NCBI GenBank assembly: GCA_023416695.1
Contig: JAEZGY010000084.1
Location: 1-64,000 of the forward strand
Direction of reading: 5' to 3'
Source: Bacillota bacterium
GTDB lineage: Bacteria; Bacillota; Clostridia; Lachnospirales; Lachnospiraceae
Length of the DNA: 64,000 nucleotides
Part shown: positions 18,183 through 27,064 of the stretch, piece by piece
Layout: the number at the start of each line of letters is the position of its first letter
How positions within the stretch are numbered: position 1 is the first letter of the stretch
Program-made: the position numbers and the translations under genes
Notes under the pieces: model-generated
The model's input: the letters and a program-made list of their open reading frames with translations, nothing else
Told to the model about the DNA's origin: nothing
Database searches by the model: none

Positions 18183-18863
18183 TCACCTTAAAATTTCTAA
18201 TAATTCCCTTGTAGTATCCACAATTTTTTCATGTGGCTCTCCTAGTAATTCTTCAACTGTTCCAAACCCATAGGATACTCCTATTGCAGAAATACCACAC
18301 TGAGAAGCCCCTATTAAATCGTGAGATTTATCCCCCACCATAACTACTTGTGATTTATCTTCAATTCTATACTTTTCCAATATATAATTTATAATTTCTG
18401 ACTTTTTACTTCTAGAATTATCCATGTTGCTTCCAACAATATCATCAAAAAATTGACTAATCTGCAGTCGGTCCAATATGTCCTGGGAAAATACAGTTGG
18501 TTTCGATGTAGCAACAATTAATGTTTTCCCAGATTTTTTTAGTGTACTAAGCATAGTTACAATGTCATCATACAGATGACATTGTAACTTCCCTTTTTCA
18601 CTATAATACATTCTAAACACATTACATGCATGAGTTGCCTGCTCTTCACTCATACCATATACTGCAATAAACGTTTCTTTCAATGGCGGGCCAATAAAAA
18701 CCTTCAAACGTTCTATATTGTCTTCTTTAACACCACATTGATTAAGTGCATATTGTGCAGAGTTTAAAATACCCTCACTGGAATCCACTAATGTTCCGTC
18801 TAGGTCAAATAAAACATAGTTGTACATATATTTTTTGTATGATGTATTCTGAAAGTAATACAT
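18183..18863 (-). CDS. HAD-superfamily phosphatase (Gph/PpaX-like)
   Basis: A 226-residue haloacid dehalogenase-type hydrolase. Motif I is LFDLDGTLVDSS (nucleophile Asp), motif II is VATSKP, and motifs III/IV lie in VVMVGDKSHDLIGA. A helical cap sits between motifs I and II, as in phosphoglycolate phosphatase-like members. The ATG at 18863 has AAAGGG upstream; a second ATG at 18827 has none. It lies between the ThDP enzyme and the SDR, so it may dephosphorylate an intermediate of the same sugar pathway. The coding sequence contains a perfect 14-bp hairpin (18556-18588). Confidence 0.85.
   Translation of the reverse strand: MYYFQNTSYKKYMYNYVLFDLDGTLVDSSEGILNSAQYALNQCGVKEDNIERLKVFIGPPLKETFIAVYGMSEEQATHACNVFRMYYSEKGKLQCHLYDDIVTMLSTLKKSGKTLIVATSKPTVFSQDILDRLQISQFFDDIVGSNMDNSRSKKSEIINYILEKYRIEDKSQVVMVGDKSHDLIGASQCGISAIGVSYGFGTVEELLGEPHEKIVDTTRELLEILR
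18556..18588 (-). repeat. perfect 14-bp inverted repeat inside the HAD gene
   Basis: GTTACAATGTCATC and GATGACATTGTAAC flank a 5-base loop. The whole element lies within the HAD coding sequence, encoding part of QCHLYDDIVTML. A stem this long is unusual in coding DNA of this composition. It lacks a following U-tract. Confidence 0.6.
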
Positions 18864-18910
18864 CTACTAACCCTTTCTTTTAATTGTTGTTACTTTAAAA
18901 CTATATGTTT

Positions 18911-20710
18911 TTACTGCTCCTCAAACATTGGTATTATCATATTTTCTTTCATCTCTTCCTCACTTAATGGAGGATTCATAAATTCCAATGGCTTTGATTC
19001 CATTTGGCCATCTTTACGTTTGTAGGAAACTTGTTTTGGGGTAGCAGTTAACTCTATTGGTGTTATAACTTCACATACAACAGGACCATCATATTCCAAT
19101 ATCATCTTAATTTTCTCTTCTAATTCAGAATTATTATAAATAGTAAATGTCTTTAAGCCGTAGGCATCTGCCACTTTAGATATACTTGGCATAGATAAGT
19201 TAGAGTCTTCTGTACATGCAACCAAATGGCCTTTAAACAAATTTGTCTGTGTTGCTTTTATGGCTCCATATCCATGATTACATAAAACAAATAATTTGAT
19301 AGGTAAATTCAAACGTCTTATGGTCTCCAGTTCTTGAATATTCATACAAAAACCGCCATCACCATTAACTCCAACAGTTCTTCTTCCACCACTTGCAAGA
19401 CATGCACCTATAGTGGAAGGAAGTCCATAGCCCATGGAAGCAAGTCCTTTTGTACAAAATACTCGTTGCCCCTTCTTTACTCTAAACGTTTGCATTGAAA
19501 TGTCGATACAACTACCAGAACTTCCTGATACATATATATCTTCTGATGACATATACTTTGATATTGTTTCTAATAAACAATATGAGTTTACATAATCTTT
19601 CTGATCCCAATACTCTTTCTGTACAATAGGATACTTTAGTTTTAATTTATTACCATAGGCAAACCATTCTGATCGATCTTTTTTCTCAATCAAATGCTTA
19701 TGTTTTAATAACAATTGTATAAATTCTTTTGCATCTGCACATATAGGCAAATCTGGGCGCACATTGATTTTATGTAGCTCTGCATTATCAATGTCAACCA
19801 TCACTTTTACTGCCTCTCGAGCAAATCCATCAAAATTGTAGCCTGTCTGTAATAAATTCAATCTTGCACCTATACTTAGATAGAAATCAGAATTTTGTTG
19901 CATAAAATTGGCATATCTATGACCAAGACCGCCAGGTCTTCCGTAATATAGCGGATTATCCTCTTCTATTAAATCTATTCCATTCCATGTAGTGAGAACA
20001 GGAATACCTAATACTTTAGTTAACTCATCAAATTCCTGTATTCCCCCAGATAATCGTATTCCATTCCCAGCTAGGATTACAGGTCTCTCTGATCTATTAA
20101 TCAAATCTATTACCTTTAGTACCTGTTTCTCCAGTTGAGAGTTCTTAAATTCTGGTAATGGTGTATAACCTATTAAACTATCTTCATCCACCATAGTAGC
20201 TTGCACATCTAGTGGAATATCAAGCCAAACTGGACCCTTTCTTCCATGAGTTGCCTCATATAAGGCACGTTCAACATGATAACGTATCATTTGCGGATCA
20301 TCTACAAGCACCGCATACTTTGTAATTGGCTCTACAACAGAAACAATATCCAACTCTTGCATTCCCATCTGTCTTAATCCCTGATTATTAATCATATCCA
20401 TTCTTTTAACCTGACCGGATACAACAAACATCGGTGTTGATTCCAGATAAGCACCTGCCACTCCAGTTAATGCATTCGTTCCACCTGGTCCAGTGGTCAC
20501 CATAAGCAATCCCATACTATTATTGACTCTAGCATAAGCTTCAGCTGCTATAGAACATGCCTGTTCATGCAAACAGGTTATATACTGAATTTTTTTACTG
20601 TTTCCAAGAGAATCATTTAAGTGCATAGCCCCACCACCAGGAAGCATGAACATGTGCTTAGCTCCTGTCTCCTCAAGGCATTTAATTACATAGTCTGATA
20701 CTTTTATCAT
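18911..20710 (-). CDS. ThDP-dependent acetolactate-synthase-like enzyme
   Basis: A 599-residue enzyme with the three-domain build of acetolactate synthase large subunits. The pyrimidine-binding domain carries the catalytic glutamate in CLHEQACSIAAEAYAR (about residue 50). The central domain is about 190-340. The C-terminal domain holds the ThDP/Mg motif GDGGFCMNIQELETIRR through LCNHGYG. No ilvN-like regulatory subunit or other branched-chain amino acid gene is near, so a role in isoleucine/valine synthesis is unlikely. The neighbours make a CDP-linked deoxysugar. The precedent is YerE, an ALS-like enzyme that transfers an acetyl unit from pyruvate to a CDP-4-keto-3,6-dideoxysugar. Only 13 bases separate it from the aldolase gene. 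Confidence 0.85.
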   Translation of the reverse strand: MIKVSDYVIKCLEETGAKHMFMLPGGGAMHLNDSLGNSKKIQYITCLHEQACSIAAEAYARVNNSMGLLMVTTGPGGTNALTGVAGAYLESTPMFVVSGQVKRMDMINNQGLRQMGMQELDIVSVVEPITKYAVLVDDPQMIRYHVERALYEATHGRKGPVWLDIPLDVQATMVDEDSLIGYTPLPEFKNSQLEKQVLKVIDLINRSERPVILAGNGIRLSGGIQEFDELTKVLGIPVLTTWNGIDLIEEDNPLYYGRPGGLGHRYANFMQQNSDFYLSIGARLNLLQTGYNFDGFAREAVKVMVDIDNAELHKINVRPDLPICADAKEFIQLLLKHKHLIEKKDRSEWFAYGNKLKLKYPIVQKEYWDQKDYVNSYCLLETISKYMSSEDIYVSGSSGSCIDISMQTFRVKKGQRVFCTKGLASMGYGLPSTIGACLASGGRRTVGVNGDGGFCMNIQELETIRRLNLPIKLFVLCNHGYGAIKATQTNLFKGHLVACTEDSNLSMPSISKVADAYGLKTFTIYNNSELEEKIKMILEYDGPVVCEVITPIELTATPKQVSYKRKDGQMESKPLEFMNPPLSEEEMKENMIIPMFEEQ

Positions 20711-20723
20711 ACGCCACTCCTAC

Positions 20724-22337
20724 TTAGTCCTCAAATTTACTTTCAGTTACAAATTCAATCTTCATAAAATCAGAAGTTGCATTCTTTAGATCCACAAACA
20801 TATCACGAATCTCAGCATTTAGCTCATCCCATCTCTTGCCAGGATCGATATGTGGTAAAGAAACATCTGCATAATTATCTGAATACTCATCTCCAAATCC
20901 ATCAAATCCTGCTAAAGCAACACTTGTAGCATGTACCTTATTCAATAATCTAAGACACATAATACCGGAATTATCAAAGTGCATCCAACCTCTTTTTACG
21001 AGTAGATTAAAGTTAACGATTAATTCATTTTCTTCTGCATTTACCTTAACATTAGATGCTACAATCCTTTTATAAGAATTAAATAATGCTGGGTAAATCT
21101 CCTTTGCATAATCATATCTTACACTATTGCTAAAAAAGATATAGTCATAATGATACTGATCAAATATTGCATTAATACCAATCACTATTGGATTATGTTC
21201 TTTTATATAGGAATCAATAGTTTCCTTATTTTCTAATATAGACTTTCCTGGAAACACCAAAAGCACGTCTCTGTCTTTAAACTCCTCTTTTAATTTAGCA
21301 AGAGTCTCCTCATCATCCACAATTTTGTTTTGATAATCTAGGTATTTGTTCTCTAGTAAATCATAATCATACTGCTTTCTATCCTCTTCTGATAATGATT
21401 CAATTACATTTTTCATATCCTTTGCATTTGTCCTGTGATGTTGTAATAAATAGGCAATGTTATTAACATGAGCACAATACATACCAGAAATAAAATATGG
21501 TGTAGAATAGCCCCAATTAAAGTTTTCTATGAAATGCCCCATATACATATCTATTGCATCCATTATGACATTCATATCATAATTTCCTTGATATTTTCGA
21601 TTTAAGAAATTTGCAACTAATTCAGTAGTAGCATTTCCTGCTCCACGTCCCATACCATACAGACTTGAGTCTACAACAATTCCTCTTTCCGTATTACTTA
21701 ACATTTCAACAAACTGCATAGTAAGTGCAAAAGACAGCTGTTGATTATTATGTGAATGAAATCCAAGTTTAATATCTTTATTTAAATTATTATGTAAAAT
21801 AGATACTATTCTTGTAAGATCATCTCCGAACATAGCTCCAAAAGTATCAACAACTGACAGACTTATAGCATCTGTTTTGTTTACTTCTTCGGCTAACTGT
21901 ATTAATTCTGAATCACTATATCCCAATGTATTTGCAGCTTGAAAATATACTTTATAACCTTTATCTGAAATTGTTTTACCTAAAGCGACACCTTCTCTGA
22001 ACTTATTTTGTGGAAACACCACCCTAATTGCATCAATGGATTTCCCATCATACTCAGGTAAATTATTCAAATCATATCTATCCCAGTCTATCATAGCCAC
22101 ATATGTAGAGTGAATACTTTTTCCTGATAAGTATTGTTCTACATCAGAAGGTACATGAAAAAAGGAGGTACCAACTTTATGAGGTGAATCCTTAAGCCAA
22201 CCACACTCAATAACATCAACATTAGCATCCTGCATTCTTTTAATAATACCCTTTATTGCTGGTGTTCCAAACTTAGCGTCTACAATATAAGCTCCATCTC
22301 TTAATGTACAATCCAATAGCTGAATTTTCGCATTCAT
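20724..22337 (-). CDS. HMGL-type aldolase with an extra C-terminal domain
   Basis: A 537-residue protein. The N-terminal ~300 residues form a pyruvate-carboxyltransferase/HMG-CoA-lyase-like TIM barrel with LLDCTLRDG (metal-binding Asp) and GFHSHNN (metal-binding histidines), as in 4-hydroxy-2-oxovalerate aldolase and isopropylmalate synthase. The C-terminal ~220 residues (from about 315) are not part of that family; VLLVFPGKSI and VALAGFDGFGDE suggest a Rossmann-like fold I cannot name. The ATG at 22337 has GGAGG seven bases upstream and is preferred to an upstream in-frame TTG at 22352. With the ThDP enzyme 13 bases downstream it forms a two-enzyme carbon-carbon bond cassette inside a deoxysugar operon. 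Confidence 0.8.
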   Translation of the reverse strand: MNAKIQLLDCTLRDGAYIVDAKFGTPAIKGIIKRMQDANVDVIECGWLKDSPHKVGTSFFHVPSDVEQYLSGKSIHSTYVAMIDWDRYDLNNLPEYDGKSIDAIRVVFPQNKFREGVALGKTISDKGYKVYFQAANTLGYSDSELIQLAEEVNKTDAISLSVVDTFGAMFGDDLTRIVSILHNNLNKDIKLGFHSHNNQQLSFALTMQFVEMLSNTERGIVVDSSLYGMGRGAGNATTELVANFLNRKYQGNYDMNVIMDAIDMYMGHFIENFNWGYSTPYFISGMYCAHVNNIAYLLQHHRTNAKDMKNVIESLSEEDRKQYDYDLLENKYLDYQNKIVDDEETLAKLKEEFKDRDVLLVFPGKSILENKETIDSYIKEHNPIVIGINAIFDQYHYDYIFFSNSVRYDYAKEIYPALFNSYKRIVASNVKVNAEENELIVNFNLLVKRGWMHFDNSGIMCLRLLNKVHATSVALAGFDGFGDEYSDNYADVSLPHIDPGKRWDELNAEIRDMFVDLKNATSDFMKIEFVTESKFED

Positions 22338-22465
22338 TACTCTTTCCTCCAAATATGCATTAAAATTTAATTTTTTCTTCTTATGTTAATATTGTCTTCT
22401 GCTTACTTAATATAGATGTTCTATATATAAGAAGTATTATATCCCTATGTCTCCTTATCATTTTT

Positions 22466-23737
22466 TTATGATATAATGCTTCCTTTCTTTCGTAATTCAT
22501 TTATAAGAATAAAAACAAAAATACCAGATAACAGCATCATTAATCCTAAGTACAAAATTGATGCTCCCATCATTCCTAAACTTCTAACCAGAACTGGTGA
22601 AAGCATTAACGCAAATAACGATACAAGTACATATCCTATAATTAGTTTGTTCTGACGACGCATAATAGTAAGTGTCGTTGTTAAAAAGCCGGCTAAAGCA
22701 AGAAGGCCTCCACCAAATAATAAAATGATAAATTCTTTCTTATAAGCAGATAAATCTGTTCCATACATAATAGACAAGATAGGAATCCCCATTAAATATC
22801 CTATTACAATAACTGCAATTGTAAGACAGGCAATATAAACACATTGCCTGATTATTTCCCGAACAAGTAGTTTTAACTGGCAATTATTCCACTGACTTGC
22901 CATTCTCGTTAAAATTGGTTGGTATATAAATTGATTTAATAAGCCAATTACAAAAATCGGCATAGATATAAAGCCATAACAAGCTTGCATTTCACTGTTT
23001 AAAATACTATCTATGGCATACTTTGGTGCATTTCCTATATACAGCATCAAAAAACTACTAATAAATAGAGAGAAATTTGTAACCAATAGACTGAATACCT
23101 TAGTCCTATCTATTTTACTTTTTGATATTTCAAATTGTTTCTTTGTCTTTTGTATAGATAGAAGAAAGAATAAAAATGATATTAAAGTAGTTATACTAAG
23201 TGAGATTAATTGATCATGTGTAATTACCAAAAGAGTGCACAACACTCCAATGGTAATCATCATTCGATATGCCAATAATTTTGCAGCAATATCTAAACGA
23301 CCCTTTTGCTGATACAGTCCATGATAAATATCTTCAATAGCATCTATACACTTTAATAAGCACATTACTATGACTACAGTAGCCTTCCCTATTGTATATT
23401 CCCAAAATACTAATGCATAAACAATATATAAAATCGAGGCAACTATCATTGTTAAAACCGTAATAACTCTAGAGGTCTTGTACTCACCAAAACTATACTG
23501 TTCTCTAATATCGGTAACCTGAAAATTTCTCATACCAAACTTTCCGACGGTTAACATTAAAATAGCAGTAGCATAGGCGATGGTAAAGACACCTGCATCA
23601 TATAGTCCTAAAACTCTAGTCAATACTATTAGAATGATAACCGATTGAAAAGCATTAAGCATACCAGCTACTGTGTTCCATATATAACTATTTTTTTCAA
23701 TTTTATCCATCTGAATATAAGCTGGTTTCTTTTTCAT
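22466..23737 (-). CDS. Wzx-like polysaccharide flippase
   Basis: A 423-residue polytopic protein with about twelve hydrophobic segments, of the MOP/polysaccharide-transport family. The start (KNSYIWNTVAGMLNAFQSVI) and the following VLTRVLGLYDAGVFTIAYA are typical of O-antigen/teichuronic-type flippases. It should move undecaprenyl-diphosphate-linked repeat units from the inner to the outer face of the membrane. The ATG has AGGAGATT upstream. It sits between rfbH and the aldolase gene, so its cargo likely contains the sugar made there. No clear Wzy polymerase is recognised; the large GT-C-like proteins are candidates. Confidence 0.85.
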   Translation of the reverse strand: MKKKPAYIQMDKIEKNSYIWNTVAGMLNAFQSVIILIVLTRVLGLYDAGVFTIAYATAILMLTVGKFGMRNFQVTDIREQYSFGEYKTSRVITVLTMIVASILYIVYALVFWEYTIGKATVVIVMCLLKCIDAIEDIYHGLYQQKGRLDIAAKLLAYRMMITIGVLCTLLVITHDQLISLSITTLISFLFFLLSIQKTKKQFEISKSKIDRTKVFSLLVTNFSLFISSFLMLYIGNAPKYAIDSILNSEMQACYGFISMPIFVIGLLNQFIYQPILTRMASQWNNCQLKLLVREIIRQCVYIACLTIAVIVIGYLMGIPILSIMYGTDLSAYKKEFIILLFGGGLLALAGFLTTTLTIMRRQNKLIIGYVLVSLFALMLSPVLVRSLGMMGASILYLGLMMLLSGIFVFILINELRKKGSIIS

Positions 23738-23801
23738 TTCATTAATCTCCTGATATATCTAGATACAAAACTTAGAATCATACTCTATTTGATGTATATC
23801 T

Positions 23802-25139
23802 TTAACAAACAGCCTCGATAATTACTTTTGCCATATAGTCAATCTTTTCATCTGTCATTTCTGGATATACACCTACCCAGAAAGTATTATTCATAATACG
23901 ATCTGTATTGGTAAGCTCTCCAACCACTCTATATCCCTTACCTGTAGCTCTCATTTCATCAAAACATGGGTGCTTTGTCAGATTACCTGCAAATAGCATT
24001 CTAGTCTGAACACCCTTTTCTTCAACATATTGAACTACCTTGTTTCGGTCAACGCCCTCTTTACAGGTAAGAAGAAAACCGAACCAACTAGGGTCAGAGT
24101 TTTCACAAGCAACTGGAAGAACTAACTTATCCTCTACTACCTCTAATGCCTTTCTAAGTCTAGCAAAGTTATATTTTCTCTTTTCTACGAAAGTAGGGAA
24201 TTTTTCTAATTGAGCACAGCCTACAGCTGCCTGCATATCTGTTGCCTTTAAGTTATATCCAAAGTGTGAGTATACATATTTATGATCATAGCCTAATGGT
24301 AACTCTCCATACTGTTTCTCAAAACGATGGTTACAGAAATTATCTTGTCCAGATGGGCACACACAATCTCTACCCCAATCTCTTAAAGAACGAATGATAC
24401 GATTTAATAGAGGGTTGTCTGTATATACTGCACCGCCTTCACCCATAGTCATATGATGTGGAGGATAGAAACTAGAAGTACCAATATCTCCTATTGTTCC
24501 AGTAAATTTCTCCACTCCATCCATTGTATATTTAGAGCCTAGTGCATCGCAGTTATCTTCAATCAACCATAGATTGTGACTGTCACAGAATTCCTTTACT
24601 GCTGTTAAATCAAATGGATTCCCTAATGTATGGGCAATCATAACCGCTTTTGTTTTCTCAGAATATGCCTGTTCAAGCATACTCACATCTATATTGTATT
24701 GAGGTATTGTCACATCCACAAACACTGGAACAGCTCCATACTGAACCGCTGGAGTAACTGTCGTAGGAAAACCTGCAGCTACTGTAATAATCTCATCCCC
24801 AGGTAATACTCTTCTCTCTTTTAAAAGTGGAGAAGTAAGAGCCATAAATGCTAATAAATTGGCTGAGGAACCCGAGTTAACCAAGGAACAAAACCTTATA
24901 TTTAAGTATTTTGCTAACTGTGCTTCAAACTGATCTGTATATCTGCCTGAAGTAAGCCAAAACTCCAAAGAACTATCTACTAGATTCACCATTTCCTTGC
25001 TGTCATAAACTCTGGATGCATAAGGAATACGTTGTCCCTCTTTATATTCACTACTTCTCTTGTGATACTTATTACAATACTCTTCTACCAGACTTAATAT
25101 GTTCTCCTTCGCCTGCTGTTCAGTCATATTCTCAAACAT
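23802..25139 (-). CDS. rfbH: CDP-6-deoxy-4-keto-glucose 3-dehydrase (E1)
   Basis: A 445-residue PMP-dependent enzyme that removes the C3 hydroxyl of CDP-4-keto-6-deoxyglucose. It is a DegT-fold protein, but the usual PLP lysine is replaced by histidine (SSFYPPHHMTMGEGG), the hallmark of the E1/RfbH dehydrases. The cysteine-rich insert that binds [2Fe-2S] is present (RDCVCPSGQDNFCNHRFEKQ). It needs electrons from a reductase (E3/RfbI), which is absent from this window. The ATG at 25139 lies five bases after GGGAGG and is preferred to an in-frame TTG at 25154. It is third in the rfbF-rfbG-rfbH run. Confidence 0.93.
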   Translation of the reverse strand: MFENMTEQQAKENILSLVEEYCNKYHKRSSEYKEGQRIPYASRVYDSKEMVNLVDSSLEFWLTSGRYTDQFEAQLAKYLNIRFCSLVNSGSSANLLAFMALTSPLLKERRVLPGDEIITVAAGFPTTVTPAVQYGAVPVFVDVTIPQYNIDVSMLEQAYSEKTKAVMIAHTLGNPFDLTAVKEFCDSHNLWLIEDNCDALGSKYTMDGVEKFTGTIGDIGTSSFYPPHHMTMGEGGAVYTDNPLLNRIIRSLRDWGRDCVCPSGQDNFCNHRFEKQYGELPLGYDHKYVYSHFGYNLKATDMQAAVGCAQLEKFPTFVEKRKYNFARLRKALEVVEDKLVLPVACENSDPSWFGFLLTCKEGVDRNKVVQYVEEKGVQTRMLFAGNLTKHPCFDEMRATGKGYRVVGELTNTDRIMNNTFWVGVYPEMTDEKIDYMAKVIIEAVC

Positions 25140-25161
25140 AATATCCTCCCACAACTACGTT

Positions 25162-26214
25162 TTATATATTAAAAAATTCATTTATCTGCATATCCATGCA
25201 TTGTGCAATGTCTTCTTCGTTCATGTAAGCTTTTGCCCACTGAACAGTCTTTTCAATAGCCATCTCTACACTCCAGCGTGGCTTCCATCCAAATACTGAT
25301 TTTACCTTGGAGCAATCAAGTTTAAGAAATTTAGCTTCATGAGGGCCTCCATCATACTGGTTTACCCAAGTAAGGTTATCCCCCCATTTTTCACAGAAAA
25401 CATCTACCAGATGACCTGTTGTAATGCAGTCGCTATCGTCTGGTCCAACATTATAATAATCTGCATACTTAACCTCCTCATACTGCTTACTTGCAATCAA
25501 TAGATACACATAAAGTGGCTCTAAAACATGCTGATAAGGTCTAGTAGAATGAGGATTTCTCACAATAATATTTTGTTTCTCCATAGCTGCTCGAATGCAA
25601 TCAGGAACAATTCTGTCATTGGCAAAGTCACCTCCACCTATCACATTCCCAGCTCTAGCTGTAGCAATAGCAACCCTATTGTCTGCAAAAAAGGAACATT
25701 TATAAGAATGTGTAACTAACTCAGAGCAAGATTTACTATTGGAATAAGGATCAAAACCATCTAAAGGTTCATTTTCACGATAGCCCCATTCCCATTCATT
25801 GTTTTTATATACTTTATCTGTTGTTACATTTAAAAATGATTTCACACAGGAATGCTGTCTAATACATTCTAGTATATTTACAGTACCCATAACATTGGTC
25901 TCATAAGTATATCTAGGTTCTTTATAGGAGTCTCTTACAATAGGTTGAGCTGCTAAGTGAAAAACAATCTCTGGTTGCTCCTCTATAAATACCTGCTGCA
26001 AAGAGTCCATATCTCGAATATCTCCAATTATAGACTTCATATGATTGCTAATCCCACTAATAGAGAATACATTTGGTTCTGTTGGAGGGGTAAGAGAATA
26101 CCCAATCACTTTTGCCCCTGCATTTATCAAAATTTTACTAAGCCAGGTCCCTTTAAATCCTGTATGACCTGTGATTAATACCTTTTTGCCTTTATAAAAA
26201 TTCATGTTTAGCAT
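25162..26214 (-). CDS. rfbG: CDP-glucose 4,6-dehydratase
   Basis: A 350-residue extended SDR that converts CDP-glucose to CDP-4-keto-6-deoxyglucose with internal NAD+. The N-terminus reads FYKGKKVLITGHTGFKGTWL, a signature of this family, with catalytic Tyr-x-x-x-Lys in YSNSKSCSE and AGNVIGGGDFANDRIVPD further on. It starts one base after the rfbF stop codon, with GGAAG just upstream; an alternative ATG at 26205 is possible. Neighbouring rfbF supplies the substrate and rfbH uses the product. Confidence 0.94.
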   Translation of the reverse strand: MLNMNFYKGKKVLITGHTGFKGTWLSKILINAGAKVIGYSLTPPTEPNVFSISGISNHMKSIIGDIRDMDSLQQVFIEEQPEIVFHLAAQPIVRDSYKEPRYTYETNVMGTVNILECIRQHSCVKSFLNVTTDKVYKNNEWEWGYRENEPLDGFDPYSNSKSCSELVTHSYKCSFFADNRVAIATARAGNVIGGGDFANDRIVPDCIRAAMEKQNIIVRNPHSTRPYQHVLEPLYVYLLIASKQYEEVKYADYYNVGPDDSDCITTGHLVDVFCEKWGDNLTWVNQYDGGPHEAKFLKLDCSKVKSVFGWKPRWSVEMAIEKTVQWAKAYMNEEDIAQCMDMQINEFFNI

Positions 26215-26215
26215 A

Positions 26216-26989
26216 CTACTTCCACACCTTCCAAGGAGCCTGACCTGCCTGCCACATACTTTCTAGCTTCATTTTGTCTCTTTGGGTATCCATGCAATGC
26301 CAGAAATCCTTATGTTTATAAGCAACTAATTCACCTTTAGCCGCCAATTTTTCTAATGGTTCTTTCTCTAACACGGTACTATCCCCTTCAATAAGATCTA
26401 TGATTTCAGGCTCTAATACCATAAAGCCTGCATTAATCATATTTCCATCATTATCTGACTTTTCACGGAAAGCAGTAATACATCCATCTTTTTCTATTTC
26501 AAGAACACCAAATCTTTGTCCAACATTAACCGCTGTCATTGTAGCGAGTTTACCATGTTTTTTATGAAACTCAACTAGCTTCTTAATATTGACATTAGAT
26601 ACTCCATCACCATAGGTTAACATAAAGGTTTCATTTCCAATATAATCTTGCACCCTTTTTACTCGTCCACCTGTCATAGTATGAAGTCCTGTATCTACCA
26701 AGGTAACCTTCCAAGGTTCTGCATAGTTATTATGTACGATCATCTCATTCTGACCCATATCGAATGTTACATCGCTAGTATGCAGATAGTAATCAGCGAA
26801 AAATTCTTTGATTACATACTGTTTATAACCCAAGCAAATAATAAATTCGTTATAACCATATTCTGAGTACTGCTTCATTATGTGCCATAAAATCGGTTTT
26901 TCTCCTATTTCAATCATAGGCTTTGGTTTCAAATGACTCTCTTCACTAATACGGGTACCAAACCCACCAGCTAATATTACAACCTTCAC
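26216..26989 (-). CDS. rfbF: glucose-1-phosphate cytidylyltransferase
   Basis: A nucleotidyltransferase that makes CDP-glucose from CTP and glucose-1-phosphate. It opens with VKVVILAGGFGTRISEES, the conserved nucleotide-binding loop, followed by KPKPMIEIGEKPILWHIM. GTG at 26989 is preferred: it lies nine bases after AGGAAAGGG and gives 257 residues, the usual family length. An upstream ATG at 27010 would place that ribosome binding site inside the gene. It is the first committed step of the CDP-deoxyhexose branch. Confidence 0.94.
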   Translation of the reverse strand: MKVVILAGGFGTRISEESHLKPKPMIEIGEKPILWHIMKQYSEYGYNEFIICLGYKQYVIKEFFADYYLHTSDVTFDMGQNEMIVHNNYAEPWKVTLVDTGLHTMTGGRVKRVQDYIGNETFMLTYGDGVSNVNIKKLVEFHKKHGKLATMTAVNVGQRFGVLEIEKDGCITAFREKSDNDGNMINAGFMVLEPEIIDLIEGDSTVLEKEPLEKLAAKGELVAYKHKDFWHCMDTQRDKMKLESMWQAGQAPWKVWK

Positions 26990-27064
26990 AATATTCAACC
27001 CTTTCCTCATATGCTTTCTCTATAATAATAAACTATAAATATAAATAAAATGACTTTTGTCTAT

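Noticed and set aside
18911..20710. Housekeeping acetolactate synthase (ilvB)
   Set aside because: No ilvN, ilvC or other branched-chain genes are nearby and the gene is embedded in a sugar operon, so the housekeeping label was not used.
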